Positions 10,233 to 23,365 of a stretch of 64,000 nucleotides of DNA are shown here, one piece after another. The stretch's first letter is position 1, and every line of letters starts with the position of its first letter. The notes beneath the pieces were generated by a model. That model did no database searches and had not been told where the DNA came from. It saw nothing but the letters and a program-made list of their open reading frames with translations. Both the position numbers and the translations under genes were made by a program. Source of the stretch: Hyphomonadaceae bacterium (GTDB lineage Bacteria; Pseudomonadota; Alphaproteobacteria; Caulobacterales; Hyphomonadaceae); NCBI GenBank assembly GCA_027485145.1, contig JAIXRO010000027.1, positions 19,743 to 83,742 of the forward strand, given 5' to 3'.

Positions 10233-10940
10233 ATGAGCACGCCGCCTTTTGTCACTGTCTTCGCCCTCTATCCCAACCTCACGCAGCTCGATTTCACCGG
10301 TCCGCATCAGGTGCTCAGCCGGATCCCGGGCGCGAAGACCATTGTCGCGAGCCGGATGGGCGGCGAGATCGAAGCCGAAGGCGGGCTCGTGATCGGCCGG
10401 ACAACGCCGCTCGCCGACATCGAGCGCTGCGACCTGATCTGCGTGCCCGGCGGTATGACCGCGACGGAGGCTGCGCTTGACGAAGAGTTCGTCGCGCACA
10501 TCCGGCGGCTGGCACTCGGCGCAAAGTATGTGACGTCCGTCTGCACCGGCTCGCTCATTCTGGGCGCTGCTGGCCTGTTGCAGGGCAAGCGCGCGGCATG
10601 CCACTGGGCATGGCGCAGCCTGCTCACCGAATTCGGCGCGATTCCGGACGAGGCGCGGGTCGTCCGTGACGGGAACATCTTTACGGGCGGCGGTGTGACG
10701 GCCGGGATCGACTTTGCCTTCACGATGCTGACGGAAATCTCCGGCGAGGCGTATGCGAAAGCCTTGACGCTGGGGCTCGAATACGCGCCGTCACCGCCCT
10801 ATGGCTGCGGCCGGCCGGAACTTGCCGATGATGCGACGCTACGGCTGGTGGCCGGCAACATGGACAAGGTGATGGCGCAACGGATGGCGGAGGCGCAGGA
10901 AGCCGGACGGCGGCTCAGCCGCTATGCGACATCGCCGTAG
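10233..10940 (+). CDS. DJ-1/PfpI family protein (isonitrile hydratase-like)
   Basis: [33 protein letters not shown]...[27 protein letters not shown]; true start within the 9558..10940 ORF. Confidence 0.9.
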   Translation: MSTPPFVTVFALYPNLTQLDFTGPHQVLSRIPGAKTIVASRMGGEIEAEGGLVIGRTTPLADIERCDLICVPGGMTATEAALDEEFVAHIRRLALGAKYVTSVCTGSLILGAAGLLQGKRAACHWAWRSLLTEFGAIPDEARVVRDGNIFTGGGVTAGIDFAFTMLTEISGEAYAKALTLGLEYAPSPPYGCGRPELADDATLRLVAGNMDKVMAQRMAEAQEAGRRLSRYATSP

Positions 10941-12304
10941 AGGTCATAATCATCCGCGCCAGTGATCCGGGCGCGGACGATATCGCCGGATTTCAGGGCA
11001 GACTTGCTGGCGACGTAGACGACGGCGTCGACTTCCGGCGCATCCGCCTTGGATCGCCCGATCCAGCCGCCCGGTGTCTGGTCGTCGGCTTCGTCGATGA
11101 TCACGTCGAGGGTCTTTCCGACCTGGGCCGCGGCCCGCGCCGCCGAGACTTCGGCCTGTGCCTCCATGAACCGGTGCCAGCGCTCTTCCTTGAGTTCGGC
11201 CGGGACATGATTGTCGAGCTTGCCGCTTTCGGCATGCGCGACGTTCTCGTACTGGAAGCAGCCCGCGCGGTCGATTTTCGCTTCGCGGATGAAGTCGAGC
11301 AGGATGTCGAAATCCTGGTCTGTCTCGCCCGGGAAGCCGACGATGAAGGTGGAGCGGATAGCGAGGTCCGGGACATCGCGGCGCCAGTTGGCGATGCGGG
11401 CGAGGACCTTGTCCTGATTGCCCGGACGCTTCATGGCCTTGAGGACCGGGGCCGAGGCATGCTGGAACGGGATGTCCAGATACGGCGTGATGAGGCCTTC
11501 GGCCATCAGGGGGATGATGTTGTCCACGTGCGGGTAGGGATAAACGTAATGCATCCGGGTCCAGACGCCGAGGCTGCCCAGACCGCGCGCGAGATCAAGG
11601 AAGCGCGTCTCGTATTCGGCGCCGCGCCAGGTTTCCGGCTTGTAGCGGATATCCAGTCCGTAGGCGGACGTATCCTGACTGATGACGAGCAGTTCCATGA
11701 CGCCGGCCGCGACCAGCTTTTCGGCTTCGGTCAGCACATGGTGGATCGGGCGGGAGACCAGATCGCCGCGCAGTTTCGGGATGATGCAGAAGCTGCAGCG
11801 GTTGTTGCAGCCTTCGGAAATCTTGAGGTAGGCGTAGTGACGCGGCGTGAGGCGCAGGCCGCTCTCGGGCACAAGGTCGAGGTGCGGATTGTGCGGCGGG
11901 GTGAGGTGGGTGTGCACCGCGTCCATCACGGCTTCATACTGGTGCGGCCCGGTGACGGCGAGCACCTTCGGGTGCGCGCGCTGGATCACGTCCGGCTCGG
12001 CGCCGAGGCAGCCAGTGACGATGACCTTGCCATTGGCTTCGATGGCTTCGCCGATGGCAGCGAGGCTTTCATCGCGGGCGGAGTCCAGGAAGCCGCAGGT
12101 GTTGACGAGCACAAGGTCGGCGCCTGCATAGTCCGGCGCGATCTGATACCCCTCGGCGCGCAGGCGCGTGATGATCCGTTCGGAATCGACGAGCGCCTTC
12201 GGGCAGCCGAGCGAAACGATGCCGACTTTCGGCGTCTTGGCGGCCCGGATGGGCGCGGGGGCGAGCGGTGTGTCTGTCATCCGGCCCCTGCTAGCGCGAA
12301 ACAT
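10922..12304 (-). CDS. rimO: Ribosomal protein S12 methylthiotransferase RimO (radical SAM)
   Basis: [48 protein letters not shown]-like C-terminus. Confidence 0.97.
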   Translation of the reverse strand: MFRASRGRMTDTPLAPAPIRAAKTPKVGIVSLGCPKALVDSERIITRLRAEGYQIAPDYAGADLVLVNTCGFLDSARDESLAAIGEAIEANGKVIVTGCLGAEPDVIQRAHPKVLAVTGPHQYEAVMDAVHTHLTPPHNPHLDLVPESGLRLTPRHYAYLKISEGCNNRCSFCIIPKLRGDLVSRPIHHVLTEAEKLVAAGVMELLVISQDTSAYGLDIRYKPETWRGAEYETRFLDLARGLGSLGVWTRMHYVYPYPHVDNIIPLMAEGLITPYLDIPFQHASAPVLKAMKRPGNQDKVLARIANWRRDVPDLAIRSTFIVGFPGETDQDFDILLDFIREAKIDRAGCFQYENVAHAESGKLDNHVPAELKEERWHRFMEAQAEVSAARAAAQVGKTLDVIIDEADDQTPGGWIGRSKADAPEVDAVVYVASKSALKSGDIVRARITGADDYDLYGDVA

Positions 12305-12325
12305 GTGCGCGGGAAAGCAGCGCCT

Positions 12326-13450
12326 TCACTGCTGGCGGATCGGGAGCGGGCGAAGCGAGGGGCCATTGTCGCCGTCATAGGGCAGGGGTTGCCAGACATC
12401 ACTGACGGGCGCGGGCATATCTGTGGTCGCCTTGTAGAAGGCGTGGGGCGCGTCGCTGCTCGACTGGCGCGCGCTCTGCGCCAGCGGGCCGAGCTGGCGG
12501 AGCAGGTGCGGCGTGACCATGGTGAGCCGGAGCCGCGCTGCGCCGCCATGCCGGGCAAGGGCCAATCCAGCTCGCACCAGAGCCTGCAAAGCGGTGCCAT
12601 CTTCGGGATCGAGCGTCACGAGATCGATCACATCAAGGTAGGGCGGCTCGGCCTCGGAGGGCTTGTTGAACTGGAAGAGGGCAAGGCCCCGGATTGCACC
12701 CGATTGCGGATACGCGAGCAGTACGGGCGCCACCGCCTGTTCGGGATCGGCGAGTCGCCAGGCGAGGGCTTCGGGCGAGCGTTCGGTAAAGAGGCGTGGG
12801 CCGGCGCGCAGATGCGCATCAAACGCGGCGAGGCGCGCGTGCGATATGGGGGCGGCAATGCGCTCCACGTCGCCCGCGTGCCGGGCGAGGATGGCATCGG
12901 CATCCGGCGCGGGGCGCGGAATATCCGGGATCAAGCGCATGTGCTGCCCGCCGACGAGTTCGTGGGCGCGCCAACTGAGCGCGCCGAACGCAACGAGGGC
13001 CGGGTTGGCAATCCAGGACAGTTTCAGCGAACCGGTTTCGGGATAGACGGCAAGCTTCATCGCCATGTAAATCCGTGCACTGACGGGATTGGCGTTCATG
13101 CCGCTGAGCAGCACGGGCGTGTCCTGACGCAGGAAAGTGCGCAGCAGGCTGAGAGCGCGTCCGCCCTGATCGGCCGCCGCGATGAAACTATGGCCGGATG
13201 CAATGAGGTGGGGCGTACCCGCCCGCCAGGCCTTCTGGACCAGGTTACCTAGGAACGCCGAAACGTTGCCGGACCGGTCCTCGACCACCCATCCTGCAGG
13301 CAGGCCGGACTGGCCGGGGTTCTGCCGGATCAGCCAGTCGAAGCCAGCGGCGGTTTTCTGCGCGAACCAGACACGCTCCAGCAGCGCGTTGATCTGCGCG
13401 AGATCGCGCGGCTCAACGGGCCGGATCGTAGGGATGGCCGGATCCGGCAT
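12326..13450 (-). CDS. GNAT-like acyltransferase/hypothetical protein
   Basis: IRPVEPRDLAQINALLERVW...; family not certain. Confidence 0.6.
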   Translation of the reverse strand: MPDPAIPTIRPVEPRDLAQINALLERVWFAQKTAAGFDWLIRQNPGQSGLPAGWVVEDRSGNVSAFLGNLVQKAWRAGTPHLIASGHSFIAAADQGGRALSLLRTFLRQDTPVLLSGMNANPVSARIYMAMKLAVYPETGSLKLSWIANPALVAFGALSWRAHELVGGQHMRLIPDIPRPAPDADAILARHAGDVERIAAPISHARLAAFDAHLRAGPRLFTERSPEALAWRLADPEQAVAPVLLAYPQSGAIRGLALFQFNKPSEAEPPYLDVIDLVTLDPEDGTALQALVRAGLALARHGGAARLRLTMVTPHLLRQLGPLAQSARQSSSDAPHAFYKATTDMPAPVSDVWQPLPYDGDNGPSLRPLPIRQQ

Positions 13451-13471
13451 GCGTTCGCGATCCGAAACGGA

Positions 13472-13810
13472 TCAGCTGGCCGTCAGTTCGATGCCCTTTT
13501 CGGCGAGCAGTTGTTTCAGCTCTCCGGTCTCGAACATCTCTTTCAGGATATCGCAGCCGCCGATGAACTCGCCTTTCACATAGAGCTGCGGGATCGTCGG
13601 CCAGTTGGTGTACTGCTTGATGCCGTCCCGGACAGCGGCGCTCTCGAGGACGTTGGTCGAGACATATTCGACGCCGAGATAATCGAGGATCTGCACGACC
13701 GTGGACGAGAAGCCGCACTGCGGGAAAGTGGGCGTGCCCTTCATGAACAGGACGACGTCGTTCTGCTTTACCGCTTTGTCGATGGCGTCGAGGGTCGCTT
13801 GGTCTGTCAT
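13472..13810 (-). CDS. grxD: Grx4 family monothiol glutaredoxin
   Basis: [34 protein letters not shown] active site. Confidence 0.97.
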   Translation of the reverse strand: MTDQATLDAIDKAVKQNDVVLFMKGTPTFPQCGFSSTVVQILDYLGVEYVSTNVLESAAVRDGIKQYTNWPTIPQLYVKGEFIGGCDILKEMFETGELKQLLAEKGIELTAS

Positions 13811-13917
13811 GAAAGTCGCTCCGCATATTCTTTTGATGTGGCGTTTCCGGGCGCAGGCGTCAAGCGAGGCGCGGGATGCCGAATGCGCTTGGCTTCGTCA
13901 TGGGGGGTGGCTTGCGG

Positions 13918-13934
13918 ATTATTGAATATCGATA
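13918..13934. promoter_or_regulatory. Operator-like inverted repeat TTATTG-AATAT-CGATAA
   Basis: Near-identical to the motif at 9134-9150 including flanks (GGATTAT[C/T]GAA...CGATAA...ATCG). Confidence 0.45.
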
Positions 13935-14012
13935 AAGAATCGCCAGTTGTCGCAAGTCGCTGATCGCGCAGCGGATGGAGCGCGAATAGCGCAGCCGGTC
14001 TCTCGCGAAACC

Positions 14013-14045
14013 AAAAAAGGGCGCTCCGTCTGGGGCGCCCTTTTC
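14013..14045 (-). terminator. Rho-independent terminator downstream of the M2 peptidase gene
   Basis: AAAAAAGGGCGC...GCGCCCTTTT. Confidence 0.8.
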
Positions 14046-14067
14046 AGTTCCGGTTGTAACCGCGGGC

Positions 14068-15900
14068 TTACCAGCCGCAGGTCTGACCTTCGTTTTCTGT
14101 CTTGAGGTAGACGATCAGCGGATCGAAATACTCGATGATCGCGCTGCCATCCATTTCGCGGGTGCCGGTGAACTTCTCCAGCGTATCGGGCCATGGCTGC
14201 GAGGCGCCGGCTTCGAGCATCGCGTTGAAGCGCTGGCCGACTTCCTTGTTGCCGTAGATCGAGCAGCGATGCAGCGGACCCTCCCAGCCGGCCTGTTCGC
14301 AAGCGGCCTTGTGGAACTGGAACTGCATGATGAAGCTGAGGAAGTAACGCAGGTACGGCGTGTTGCCCGGGATGTGATACTTCGCGCCCGGATCAAATGC
14401 GTCTGCCGGACGTGGGCCCGGAGGCACAACGCCCTGGTTCTTCAGGCGAAGGTCCCACCAGGCCTGATTGTAGTTTTCAGGCGTCGTCTCTCCCGACAGC
14501 ACGCCCCAGCGCCAGCCATCGACGGTGAGCGCGAAGGGAAGGAAGGCAATCTTGTCCAGCGCGGTCTGCATCAGCAGCGCCGTGTCGGCGTCCGGACCCG
14601 GCATTTCCTCGGCGGTGATCAGGCCGATCTGCTGGAAGTATTCCGGCGTGATCGAGAGCGAGATGAAGTCGCCGATGGCCTCGTGGAAGCCGTCATGCGC
14701 GCCGTTCTTGTAGAGGAAATCCTGATCCTTGTAGGCGCGCTGATAGTAGTTGTGACCAAGCTCGTGGTGGACGGTGTAGAAGTCCTCCGAGTTCACCTCG
14801 GTGCACATCTTGATACGGACATCTTCCTGATCGTCCAGATTCCAGGCCGAGGCATGGCATTGCACTTCGCGGCCTTCGGGGCGAACGATCATCGAGCGTT
14901 CCCAGAAGGTGTCGGGCAGGGGCGCGAGCCCCAGCGAGACGAAGAAGGCTTCGGCCGTCTCGACCATCTTGATCGGCGTGTAGCCCTGCTCGACGAGGCG
15001 GGTCGTCACGTCATACTTGAGCGGCGCTGTGGCCGGCTGGACGATGTCATAGATGGACGACCATTGCTGCGCCCACATGTTGCCGAGCAGGTCCGCCCGG
15101 ATCGGGCCGGTGGCGGGCTGGACCGCGTCGCCGTACTTCTGGTTCAGCTTCGTGCGGGTATAGCAGTGCAGCTCCTTGTAGAGCGGCTCGACCTGGCCCC
15201 ACAGGCGCTGGACTTCGGCTTCCATCTCTTCGGGCGGCATGTCGTAGCCCGACAGCCACATCTGATCGAGGCTGGGATAGCCGAGTTCGACGGCGCCTTC
15301 GTTCGCGAGGGTTACCATCTTGGCGTAGTTGTCTTTCATGGGCGGCGAGATCGAATGCCAGCCTTCCCAGACGGCCTTGGTGACGTTCGGATCACGTGAG
15401 GTTTCGATGATCGTGGAGGCGTCATCCACCGTCAGCATCTTGCCCTGATATTCGAACTTGCCGGTGCCGTAGGCGGCGTCGAGATCGGTCGTCAGCGTCG
15501 CGAGCTCTTCGGCGGCGCCGTCACGGGACGGGGCTGGAATCGTGATTCCGCCGCGCAGGATCTGGATCTTGCGGGCAAGGTCCGGCGGCAATTTCGAGAT
15601 GTCGAACTTCTTGGACTCGTTGGCGAGAGAGACGACGAGTTTCGTGCCCTTCGCGCCGGCTTCGGCGGCGGCGGCGTTTGTCTCCGGCGTGATGTTCGTC
15701 GCCTGGTTCCAGTAGGCCTGCGCGGCCTCCCGGTTCATCGCGGCGAGTTCGCTTTCCACCCGGCCGAGAAAAGTCCGCGCTTCGATCGCCATTTCTTCGG
15801 CGGCCACGGCGGCGGGATCGACCCGTTCCTGATACGGCGTGCAGGAGACCAGCACGAGGCCAAGCGCCGCGGCGCTGACCGATTTCATGAGTTTTGACAT
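14068..15900 (-). CDS. M2 family metallopeptidase (ACE-like peptidyl-dipeptidase), predicted lipoprotein
   Basis: HHELGHNYYQRAYKDQDFLYKNGAHDGFHEAIGDFISLS; lipobox LVLVSC. Confidence 0.95.
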   Translation of the reverse strand: MSKLMKSVSAAALGLVLVSCTPYQERVDPAAVAAEEMAIEARTFLGRVESELAAMNREAAQAYWNQATNITPETNAAAAEAGAKGTKLVVSLANESKKFDISKLPPDLARKIQILRGGITIPAPSRDGAAEELATLTTDLDAAYGTGKFEYQGKMLTVDDASTIIETSRDPNVTKAVWEGWHSISPPMKDNYAKMVTLANEGAVELGYPSLDQMWLSGYDMPPEEMEAEVQRLWGQVEPLYKELHCYTRTKLNQKYGDAVQPATGPIRADLLGNMWAQQWSSIYDIVQPATAPLKYDVTTRLVEQGYTPIKMVETAEAFFVSLGLAPLPDTFWERSMIVRPEGREVQCHASAWNLDDQEDVRIKMCTEVNSEDFYTVHHELGHNYYQRAYKDQDFLYKNGAHDGFHEAIGDFISLSITPEYFQQIGLITAEEMPGPDADTALLMQTALDKIAFLPFALTVDGWRWGVLSGETTPENYNQAWWDLRLKNQGVVPPGPRPADAFDPGAKYHIPGNTPYLRYFLSFIMQFQFHKAACEQAGWEGPLHRCSIYGNKEVGQRFNAMLEAGASQPWPDTLEKFTGTREMDGSAIIEYFDPLIVYLKTENEGQTCGW

Positions 15901-15970
15901 TTGGGGAGCCCTCCCTTGGAATTTGCCGCAACAGACAGCGAACTCGCCCCAACGTCAATGTGGCGACGCC

Positions 15971-16195
15971 TCAGGGCGCCCGTGTCTTGAGAGCGAGGGC
16001 ATGCAACACGCCGCCCATGTGCCCCTGCAAGGCGTCATAGACCATCTGGTGCTGGCGCACGCGCGGCACGCCGGCGAAGGCGGCGCTGACGATCTCGGCC
16101 TGCCAGTGATTGTTGTCGCCGGCCAGGTCCGTCAGCGTGATTTCGGCATCGGGAAAGCCTTCCCTGAGGAATTTCATCAGCGTGTCTTCGCTCAT
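15971..16195 (-). CDS. bolA: BolA family protein
   Basis: MSEDTLMKFLREGFPDAEITLTDLAGDNNHWQAEIVSAAFAGVPRVRQHQMVYDALQGHMGGVLHALALKT; start 16195 or 16201. Confidence 0.93.
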   Translation of the reverse strand: MSEDTLMKFLREGFPDAEITLTDLAGDNNHWQAEIVSAAFAGVPRVRQHQMVYDALQGHMGGVLHALALKTRAP

Positions 16196-16291
16196 GCCCA
16201 TGCGGCGTTTCCTTTCAAGGCTGAAGCTAGGCAGATGGCGCCCCGTGGGTCTAGGGTCAAGCATTACGAGTCGTGGCATCCGGAGATCCGA

Positions 16292-17326
16292 TTGACCTCA
16301 AAACGCGCCTTTGCCCTCGCCGCCATCATAGGTGTTGTTGCGGCGTTGCTCGGATGGTTCCTGCTGGGTCAGGGCCGCCGCAGCGACGAGATCCCGGGCG
16401 TGACCTACAAGGCGGAGTTCATCAATCCGGGTCCGATGCTGCACCTTGTGGACGTCCTGGCTTCCGACGCGCTTGAAGGGCGTGCGGCCGGCACAGCGGG
16501 CAACGAAGCGGCGCGCGCGTTCGTTCGCAAACGGTTCGAGGAGATCGGGCTGAAACCCTACCTGGCCAGCGGGTGGGAACAGCCGGTCACGATCCTGCCG
16601 CGCCCCGGTCTCGACGCGCCGGGCCCGGGCGCGAACCTGATCGGCTGGGTGCCGGGCGAGACGCCCGGTGAAGGGCCGATGATCGTTGTGACGGCTCATT
16701 ACGATCACCTGGGCGTGGTCGACGGGCAAATCTACAATGGCGCGGACGACAATGCGTCCGGCACCGGGGCCCTCGTGGCAGCGGCGGAGCATTTTGCCGG
16801 AAACCCGCCGAAGCATGACATCCTGTTCGTGGCTCTGGACGCCGAGGAAGTCGGCTTCCTGGGCGCGCGCGAGTTCATGCGCGACCCGGCGACGGATGTT
16901 TCGCGCGCGGCGCTGAACATCAACCTCGACATGGTGAGCCGGTCCGATGTGGGCGAACTCTATGCCGCGGGAACGTATCACACGCCGGCTTTGGCGGACC
17001 TGATCACCGGTGTGGCGAAGGATGCCCCCATCACGTTGCTCATGGGGCATGACCGGCCGGAAGAAGGCATCAACGACTGGACGCTGCAATCCGATCACGC
17101 CGTCTTTCATCAGGCGGGCATCCCGTTCCTTTATTTCGGCGTCGAAGACCATCCGGGCTATCACCAGCCCAGCGACGACTATGCCGCGATCACGCCTGAC
17201 TTCTACGTCCGCGCCGCCGATACGCTGGTGATGGCTATACGCGCCGCCGATGCGCAGTTGCCCGCGATTTTCGCCCTTCGGCGTGCGCCCGTTCCCCCCG
17301 CTCCAACAGAAGGACTGCCCGAATGA
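16292..17326 (+). CDS. M28 family zinc peptidase, N-terminal TM/signal
   Basis: IVVTAHYDHLGVVDGQIYNGADDNASGTGALVAAAEHF...LDAEEVGFLGAREF; TTG start inferred at 16292. Confidence 0.88.
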   Translation: MTSKRAFALAAIIGVVAALLGWFLLGQGRRSDEIPGVTYKAEFINPGPMLHLVDVLASDALEGRAAGTAGNEAARAFVRKRFEEIGLKPYLASGWEQPVTILPRPGLDAPGPGANLIGWVPGETPGEGPMIVVTAHYDHLGVVDGQIYNGADDNASGTGALVAAAEHFAGNPPKHDILFVALDAEEVGFLGAREFMRDPATDVSRAALNINLDMVSRSDVGELYAAGTYHTPALADLITGVAKDAPITLLMGHDRPEEGINDWTLQSDHAVFHQAGIPFLYFGVEDHPGYHQPSDDYAAITPDFYVRAADTLVMAIRAADAQLPAIFALRRAPVPPAPTEGLPE

Positions 17327-17829
17327 CCACTACGGTCTCCTACATGCTCAAGTCTTCAACGAACCAGACGCTGGGCGCCCTGAAGGGCATCCTCGCGAAA
17401 GGCGCGGCACATGCCGGGATGATCAAATGCGAGGAAGCAGCGATGCTCGCCCAGCGCCTTTACCCCGACATGTTCGCGACGCCCCGGCAGGTTCAGATAG
17501 CCTGCGATACCGCAGCCCGCGGCGCGGCGCGCCTCGCCGAGATCGACATGCCGAACTTTCCGGATACGGAGCAGACATTCGCCGAATTGATTGCCCGCTG
17601 CCAGAAGGCGATCGATTTCGTCAACTTCATTGATGATGCCAGTATCGATGCGACGGCGAGCAAGACGCTGGAAATCCCGATGGGGCAGATCACGATGCCG
17701 ATGACGGGGCAGGTGTACCTCTCAAGCTTCATCCTGCCGAACCTGCATTTCCATGCCTCGATGGCGTATGGCCTGCTGCGCATGCAGGGCGTGCCGGTGG
17801 GCAAGCGCGATTACCTGATGCCCGGCTGA
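17323..17829 (+). CDS. DUF1993 family protein
   Basis: 168 aa; overlaps the preceding stop by 4 nt (ATGA); [23 protein letters not shown]. Confidence 0.82.
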   Translation: MTTTVSYMLKSSTNQTLGALKGILAKGAAHAGMIKCEEAAMLAQRLYPDMFATPRQVQIACDTAARGAARLAEIDMPNFPDTEQTFAELIARCQKAIDFVNFIDDASIDATASKTLEIPMGQITMPMTGQVYLSSFILPNLHFHASMAYGLLRMQGVPVGKRDYLMPG

Positions 17830-18595
17830 GCGGGGCGGGCGACCAGAAGGCGAAGCGATCCCGGATAGGCTGGCTGCGAGCGCAGCTGGCCGAACCGCCG
17901 GTCCCAATCCCCGCTTTCGAGGGACGCCTTCAGTGCACGGACATACTCGGTCTCGGTTTCAGCCGGCACGAAGCTCCAGGCTGAGCAGGACAGGCGCGCG
18001 GCCTCATCCAGGAGCTTCTCCGGGCGGCCATAATAGGCTTCATTGAATCCGTCGCGGCAGTTGAGGGGGACAGGCACGGGGCGGACATCGGCTTGCCCGC
18101 CAAGCGCGGCGTTCAGGCGCGATATCGCCGGATAGCGCCGCGCTTCCGCAGCGAGCACCTCCGGTGCGTACTCATTCAGCCAGAATGCCTGAACCTCGTC
18201 CGGATCGCAGGTCAGGATCACCACCGGCCCGCGCGTGACCCGCCGCATCTCCGACAGGCCGGCTTCTAGATCGGGCCATTGATGCACGGTGAAGGTCGCC
18301 ATCGCCGCGTCGAATAATTGATCCGGGAACGGCAGATTCTCCGCTACCCCGTCGATGGCGACCGAGAGATCGGCAGGTCGCTGGGCGCGCATCGATGCGG
18401 ATGGCTCCAGGGCTGTCACGCGCCGTCCGCGCGGCTCATACGAACCCGCGCCGGCGCCGACATTCAGGATGGTGGATGCATCGGCGAGCGCGTCAAGGAT
18501 CAGCGCCTCGATCAGCGGTTCCGGCTGGCGGTATCGTGCATAATGCTGGCCGATTGCGCCGTAGTTGGCATCACCCGCGCTGCCGTCCGTTTGTC

Positions 18596-18599
<4 letters not shown>
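17811..18599 (-). CDS. Class I SAM-dependent methyltransferase
   Basis: [35 protein letters not shown]. Confidence 0.85.
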
Positions 18600-20857
<2,258 letters not shown>

Positions 20858-20895
20858 TCCGGGCGTTTAGCGGCAAAGCCTGCGAGTCGCCAGAC

Positions 20896-21900
20896 CTAGT
20901 TCGTCGCGGCGTCGATGGCGGCAAGATGGCTTTTTTTCGTGACGCCGGGCAGGAAACTCGCCTCGAAACTGTTGCGGGCCAGCTGGACGATCTGCGCATC
21001 GCTGAGGCCGAGCGCCTGCGACACCTGCTCATAGTTGCGACCGATATAGCCGCCGAAATAGGCCGGATCGTCCGAGTTCACCGTCACCATGAGGCCGGCT
21101 TCCAGCTGCGCCTTCACGGGGCTGTCTTTCAGGTCGTGGATCACGCAAAGCGACAGGTTCGACAACGGGCAATTCGTCAGCGGCGTCTGGGTATCCCGCA
21201 GGATCTCGATCAGGGCGGGGTCTTCCATCGAGCGGTTGCCGTGGTCGATCCGGTCCACGCCGATATCCAGCAGCGCCTCGCGCACATATTGCGGCGGGCC
21301 TTCTTCGCCGGCGTGCATGCACAGCTTGAAGCCCATCTCACCGCAACGCTTGTACAGCCGCTCGAACTTCAGCGGCGGATGGCCCATTTCGGAAGAGTCG
21401 AGCCCGACGCCGACGAACTTGTCATGCCACGGCTCGGACACCTTCAAGAGGTCAAAGCCCTCGTCTTCGGACAGGTGGCGAAGGAAGCTCATGATCAGGT
21501 AGCCGGATATCCCCAGCTCCTTTTCCCCGCGCGCGAGCGCTGCGAGGATGCCCTCCGTCACTGCGCCGAAGGGCACGCCGCGCGCGGTATGCGCCTGCGG
21601 GTCAAAGAACATCTCGACATGGCGCACATTGTCGGCCGCGGCGCGCTGCAGGTAGGCCCAGGTCAGGTCGTGGAAGTCTTCGTCGGTGCGCAGCACCTGC
21701 ATGCCCTCGTAATAGAGGTCGAGGAACTCCTGAAGGTTCGAGAAATTGTAGGCGGCCTTGGCCTCGTCCAGCGTCTTGAAGCGCAGGTCGATCTTGTTGC
21801 GCGCCGCGAGCTGCATCATCAGCTCCGGCTCGAAACTGCCTTCGATATGCAGGTGGAGTTCAGCCTTTGGGAGGCGCTGGATCAGGTCAGGTTGTGTCAT
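20896..21900 (-). CDS. add: Adenosine deaminase
   Basis: LPKAELHLHIEGSFEPELM...CMHAGEEGPPQYVREALLDIGVDRIDHG...VTVNSDDPAYFG. Confidence 0.96.
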   Translation of the reverse strand: MTQPDLIQRLPKAELHLHIEGSFEPELMMQLAARNKIDLRFKTLDEAKAAYNFSNLQEFLDLYYEGMQVLRTDEDFHDLTWAYLQRAAADNVRHVEMFFDPQAHTARGVPFGAVTEGILAALARGEKELGISGYLIMSFLRHLSEDEGFDLLKVSEPWHDKFVGVGLDSSEMGHPPLKFERLYKRCGEMGFKLCMHAGEEGPPQYVREALLDIGVDRIDHGNRSMEDPALIEILRDTQTPLTNCPLSNLSLCVIHDLKDSPVKAQLEAGLMVTVNSDDPAYFGGYIGRNYEQVSQALGLSDAQIVQLARNSFEASFLPGVTKKSHLAAIDAATN

Positions 21901-21944
21901 GCGTCAAGACGTAACCGAACGTCCCGAAGGCGTCCAGAACGCGC

Positions 21945-22343
21945 TCAGTCTGCGCTGCCCGACTGCACAGATTTCAGGTAGGCGATGAGGCCGGCGGCGT
22001 CGATTTGTTCAAATTGCCAGTCCGGCATGTCGGGATGATCGCTGACGGTGCTTTCGGCGAAACCCGCTTCGAGCGTGTCCAGATCAACCGTCTGGCTGAG
22101 GAGGCGCAAGGGCGGTGCGTCCGGATGCGGGCTTTCGTCTGCCGCGCCGACGGCATGGCAACCCGCGCAGGCGGCCTCGGCAATCGCTTCGCCGCGGCCC
22201 ACGAGTTCGTCTTGCGCCGGCTTGTCCGTTGTTTCCGAAACCGCCGGAGCCGGTTCAGGTGGCGTCTCAATCGAGGCTTTGGAGCAAGCTGAAAGAGACA
22301 GCGCGACGCAAGCGGCGATCAAGGCGAGCGCCCGTGTTATCAC
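21945..22343 (-). CDS. c-type cytochrome lipoprotein
   Basis: CAGCH heme motif; lipobox LSLSAC. Confidence 0.88.
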   Translation of the reverse strand: MITRALALIAACVALSLSACSKASIETPPEPAPAVSETTDKPAQDELVGRGEAIAEAACAGCHAVGAADESPHPDAPPLRLLSQTVDLDTLEAGFAESTVSDHPDMPDWQFEQIDAAGLIAYLKSVQSGSAD

Positions 22344-23008
22344 GCTGCTGCCATGAGGCTTTCGAACAGGCGTACGCCATCGGCGCCGCCTTCGTGGCCG
22401 CCGACGGCGCGTTCAGGGTGGGGCATCAGGCCGAGGACACGCCCGTTTTCCGACAGGACGCCGGCGATATCGCGGGCCGCGCCATTGGGGTTCTCGCCCG
22501 CTGCGTAGCGGAAGGCGACCCGGCCTTCGCCTTCGAGGCGGTCAAGCGTGGCAGTGTCGGCGTAATAGTTACCCTGGGCGTGCGCGATCGGGAGAATGAT
22601 CTCGCTGCCAGCCGCGTAAGCACTCGTGAAGGCGGTATTCGCGCTGTCCACTTTCAGCTTCTGAGGGCGGCAAACGAAGTGCAGCGAAGCATTCCGGATC
22701 AGCGCGCCCGGCAGAAGTCCCATCTCGGTCAGGATCTGGAAGCCGTTGCAGGCGCCCAGCACATAGCCGCCGCGGGCCGCATGGTCTCTGAGTTGAGAAA
22801 TGACCGGCGAGTTGGCCGCCATCGCGGCGCAGCGAAGGTAATCGCCATAGGTGAAGCCGCCGGGCACCATCACGAGGTCGGTGCCCTCCGGGATCACGCC
22901 GTCCTTGTGCCAGACCATGGCGGGGGGCTTGCCGGTCAGCTTTTTCAACGCGTCATGCGCATCGCGGTCGCAGTTCGAGCCCGGAAAGACAATTACAGCG
23001 GTTTTCAT
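22340..23008 (-). CDS. purQ: Phosphoribosylformylglycinamidine synthase subunit PurQ
   Basis: [21 protein letters not shown]...[19 protein letters not shown]...LMPHPERA; start 23008 inside the longer ORF. Confidence 0.97.
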   Translation of the reverse strand: MKTAVIVFPGSNCDRDAHDALKKLTGKPPAMVWHKDGVIPEGTDLVMVPGGFTYGDYLRCAAMAANSPVISQLRDHAARGGYVLGACNGFQILTEMGLLPGALIRNASLHFVCRPQKLKVDSANTAFTSAYAAGSEIILPIAHAQGNYYADTATLDRLEGEGRVAFRYAAGENPNGAARDIAGVLSENGRVLGLMPHPERAVGGHEGGADGVRLFESLMAAA

Positions 23009-23176
23009 GTTGCGCTCCTTAGCAGGGAGTCGCCTGCCTTGAAAACAGCCCGCATAGCCCCGGCAAGTACTGAGACTATTCCGCCACAGTTTCGGCCATT
23101 TCGGGCTTAGGATGGGTTGCTCTGCCGGACCGGGCAGGCCACCTTCCGACTCATCAACCAAGCAGGAGATTGATCC

Positions 23177-23329
23177 ATGAAAAAACTCGCAGCTGCCCTT
23201 TTCGTTGTCGCCCTCGTTCCGTCGCTCGCCGCCTGCAACACCGTCAAAGGCGTTGGCAAGGACGTGCAAGCTGGCGGCGAAGTCGTCGAAGAAGTGGCGA
23301 AAGAAGTCGAATCCGAAATCACCGAGTAA
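23177..23329 (+). CDS. Entericidin A/B family lipoprotein (50 aa; absent from ORF track)
   Basis: [50 protein letters not shown]; lipobox LAAC; SD-like AGGAG upstream. Confidence 0.9.
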   Translation: MKKLAAALFVVALVPSLAACNTVKGVGKDVQAGGEVVEEVAKEVESEITE

Positions 23330-23365
23330 TCAGACCGCGGCCGGCGGAGCAAATCGCTTCGCCGG

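Noticed and set aside
11174-13252. 692 aa plus-strand ORF across rimO and the GNAT-like gene
   Set aside because: Spans two well-supported opposite-strand genes; composition is typical of antisense translation in high-GC DNA.
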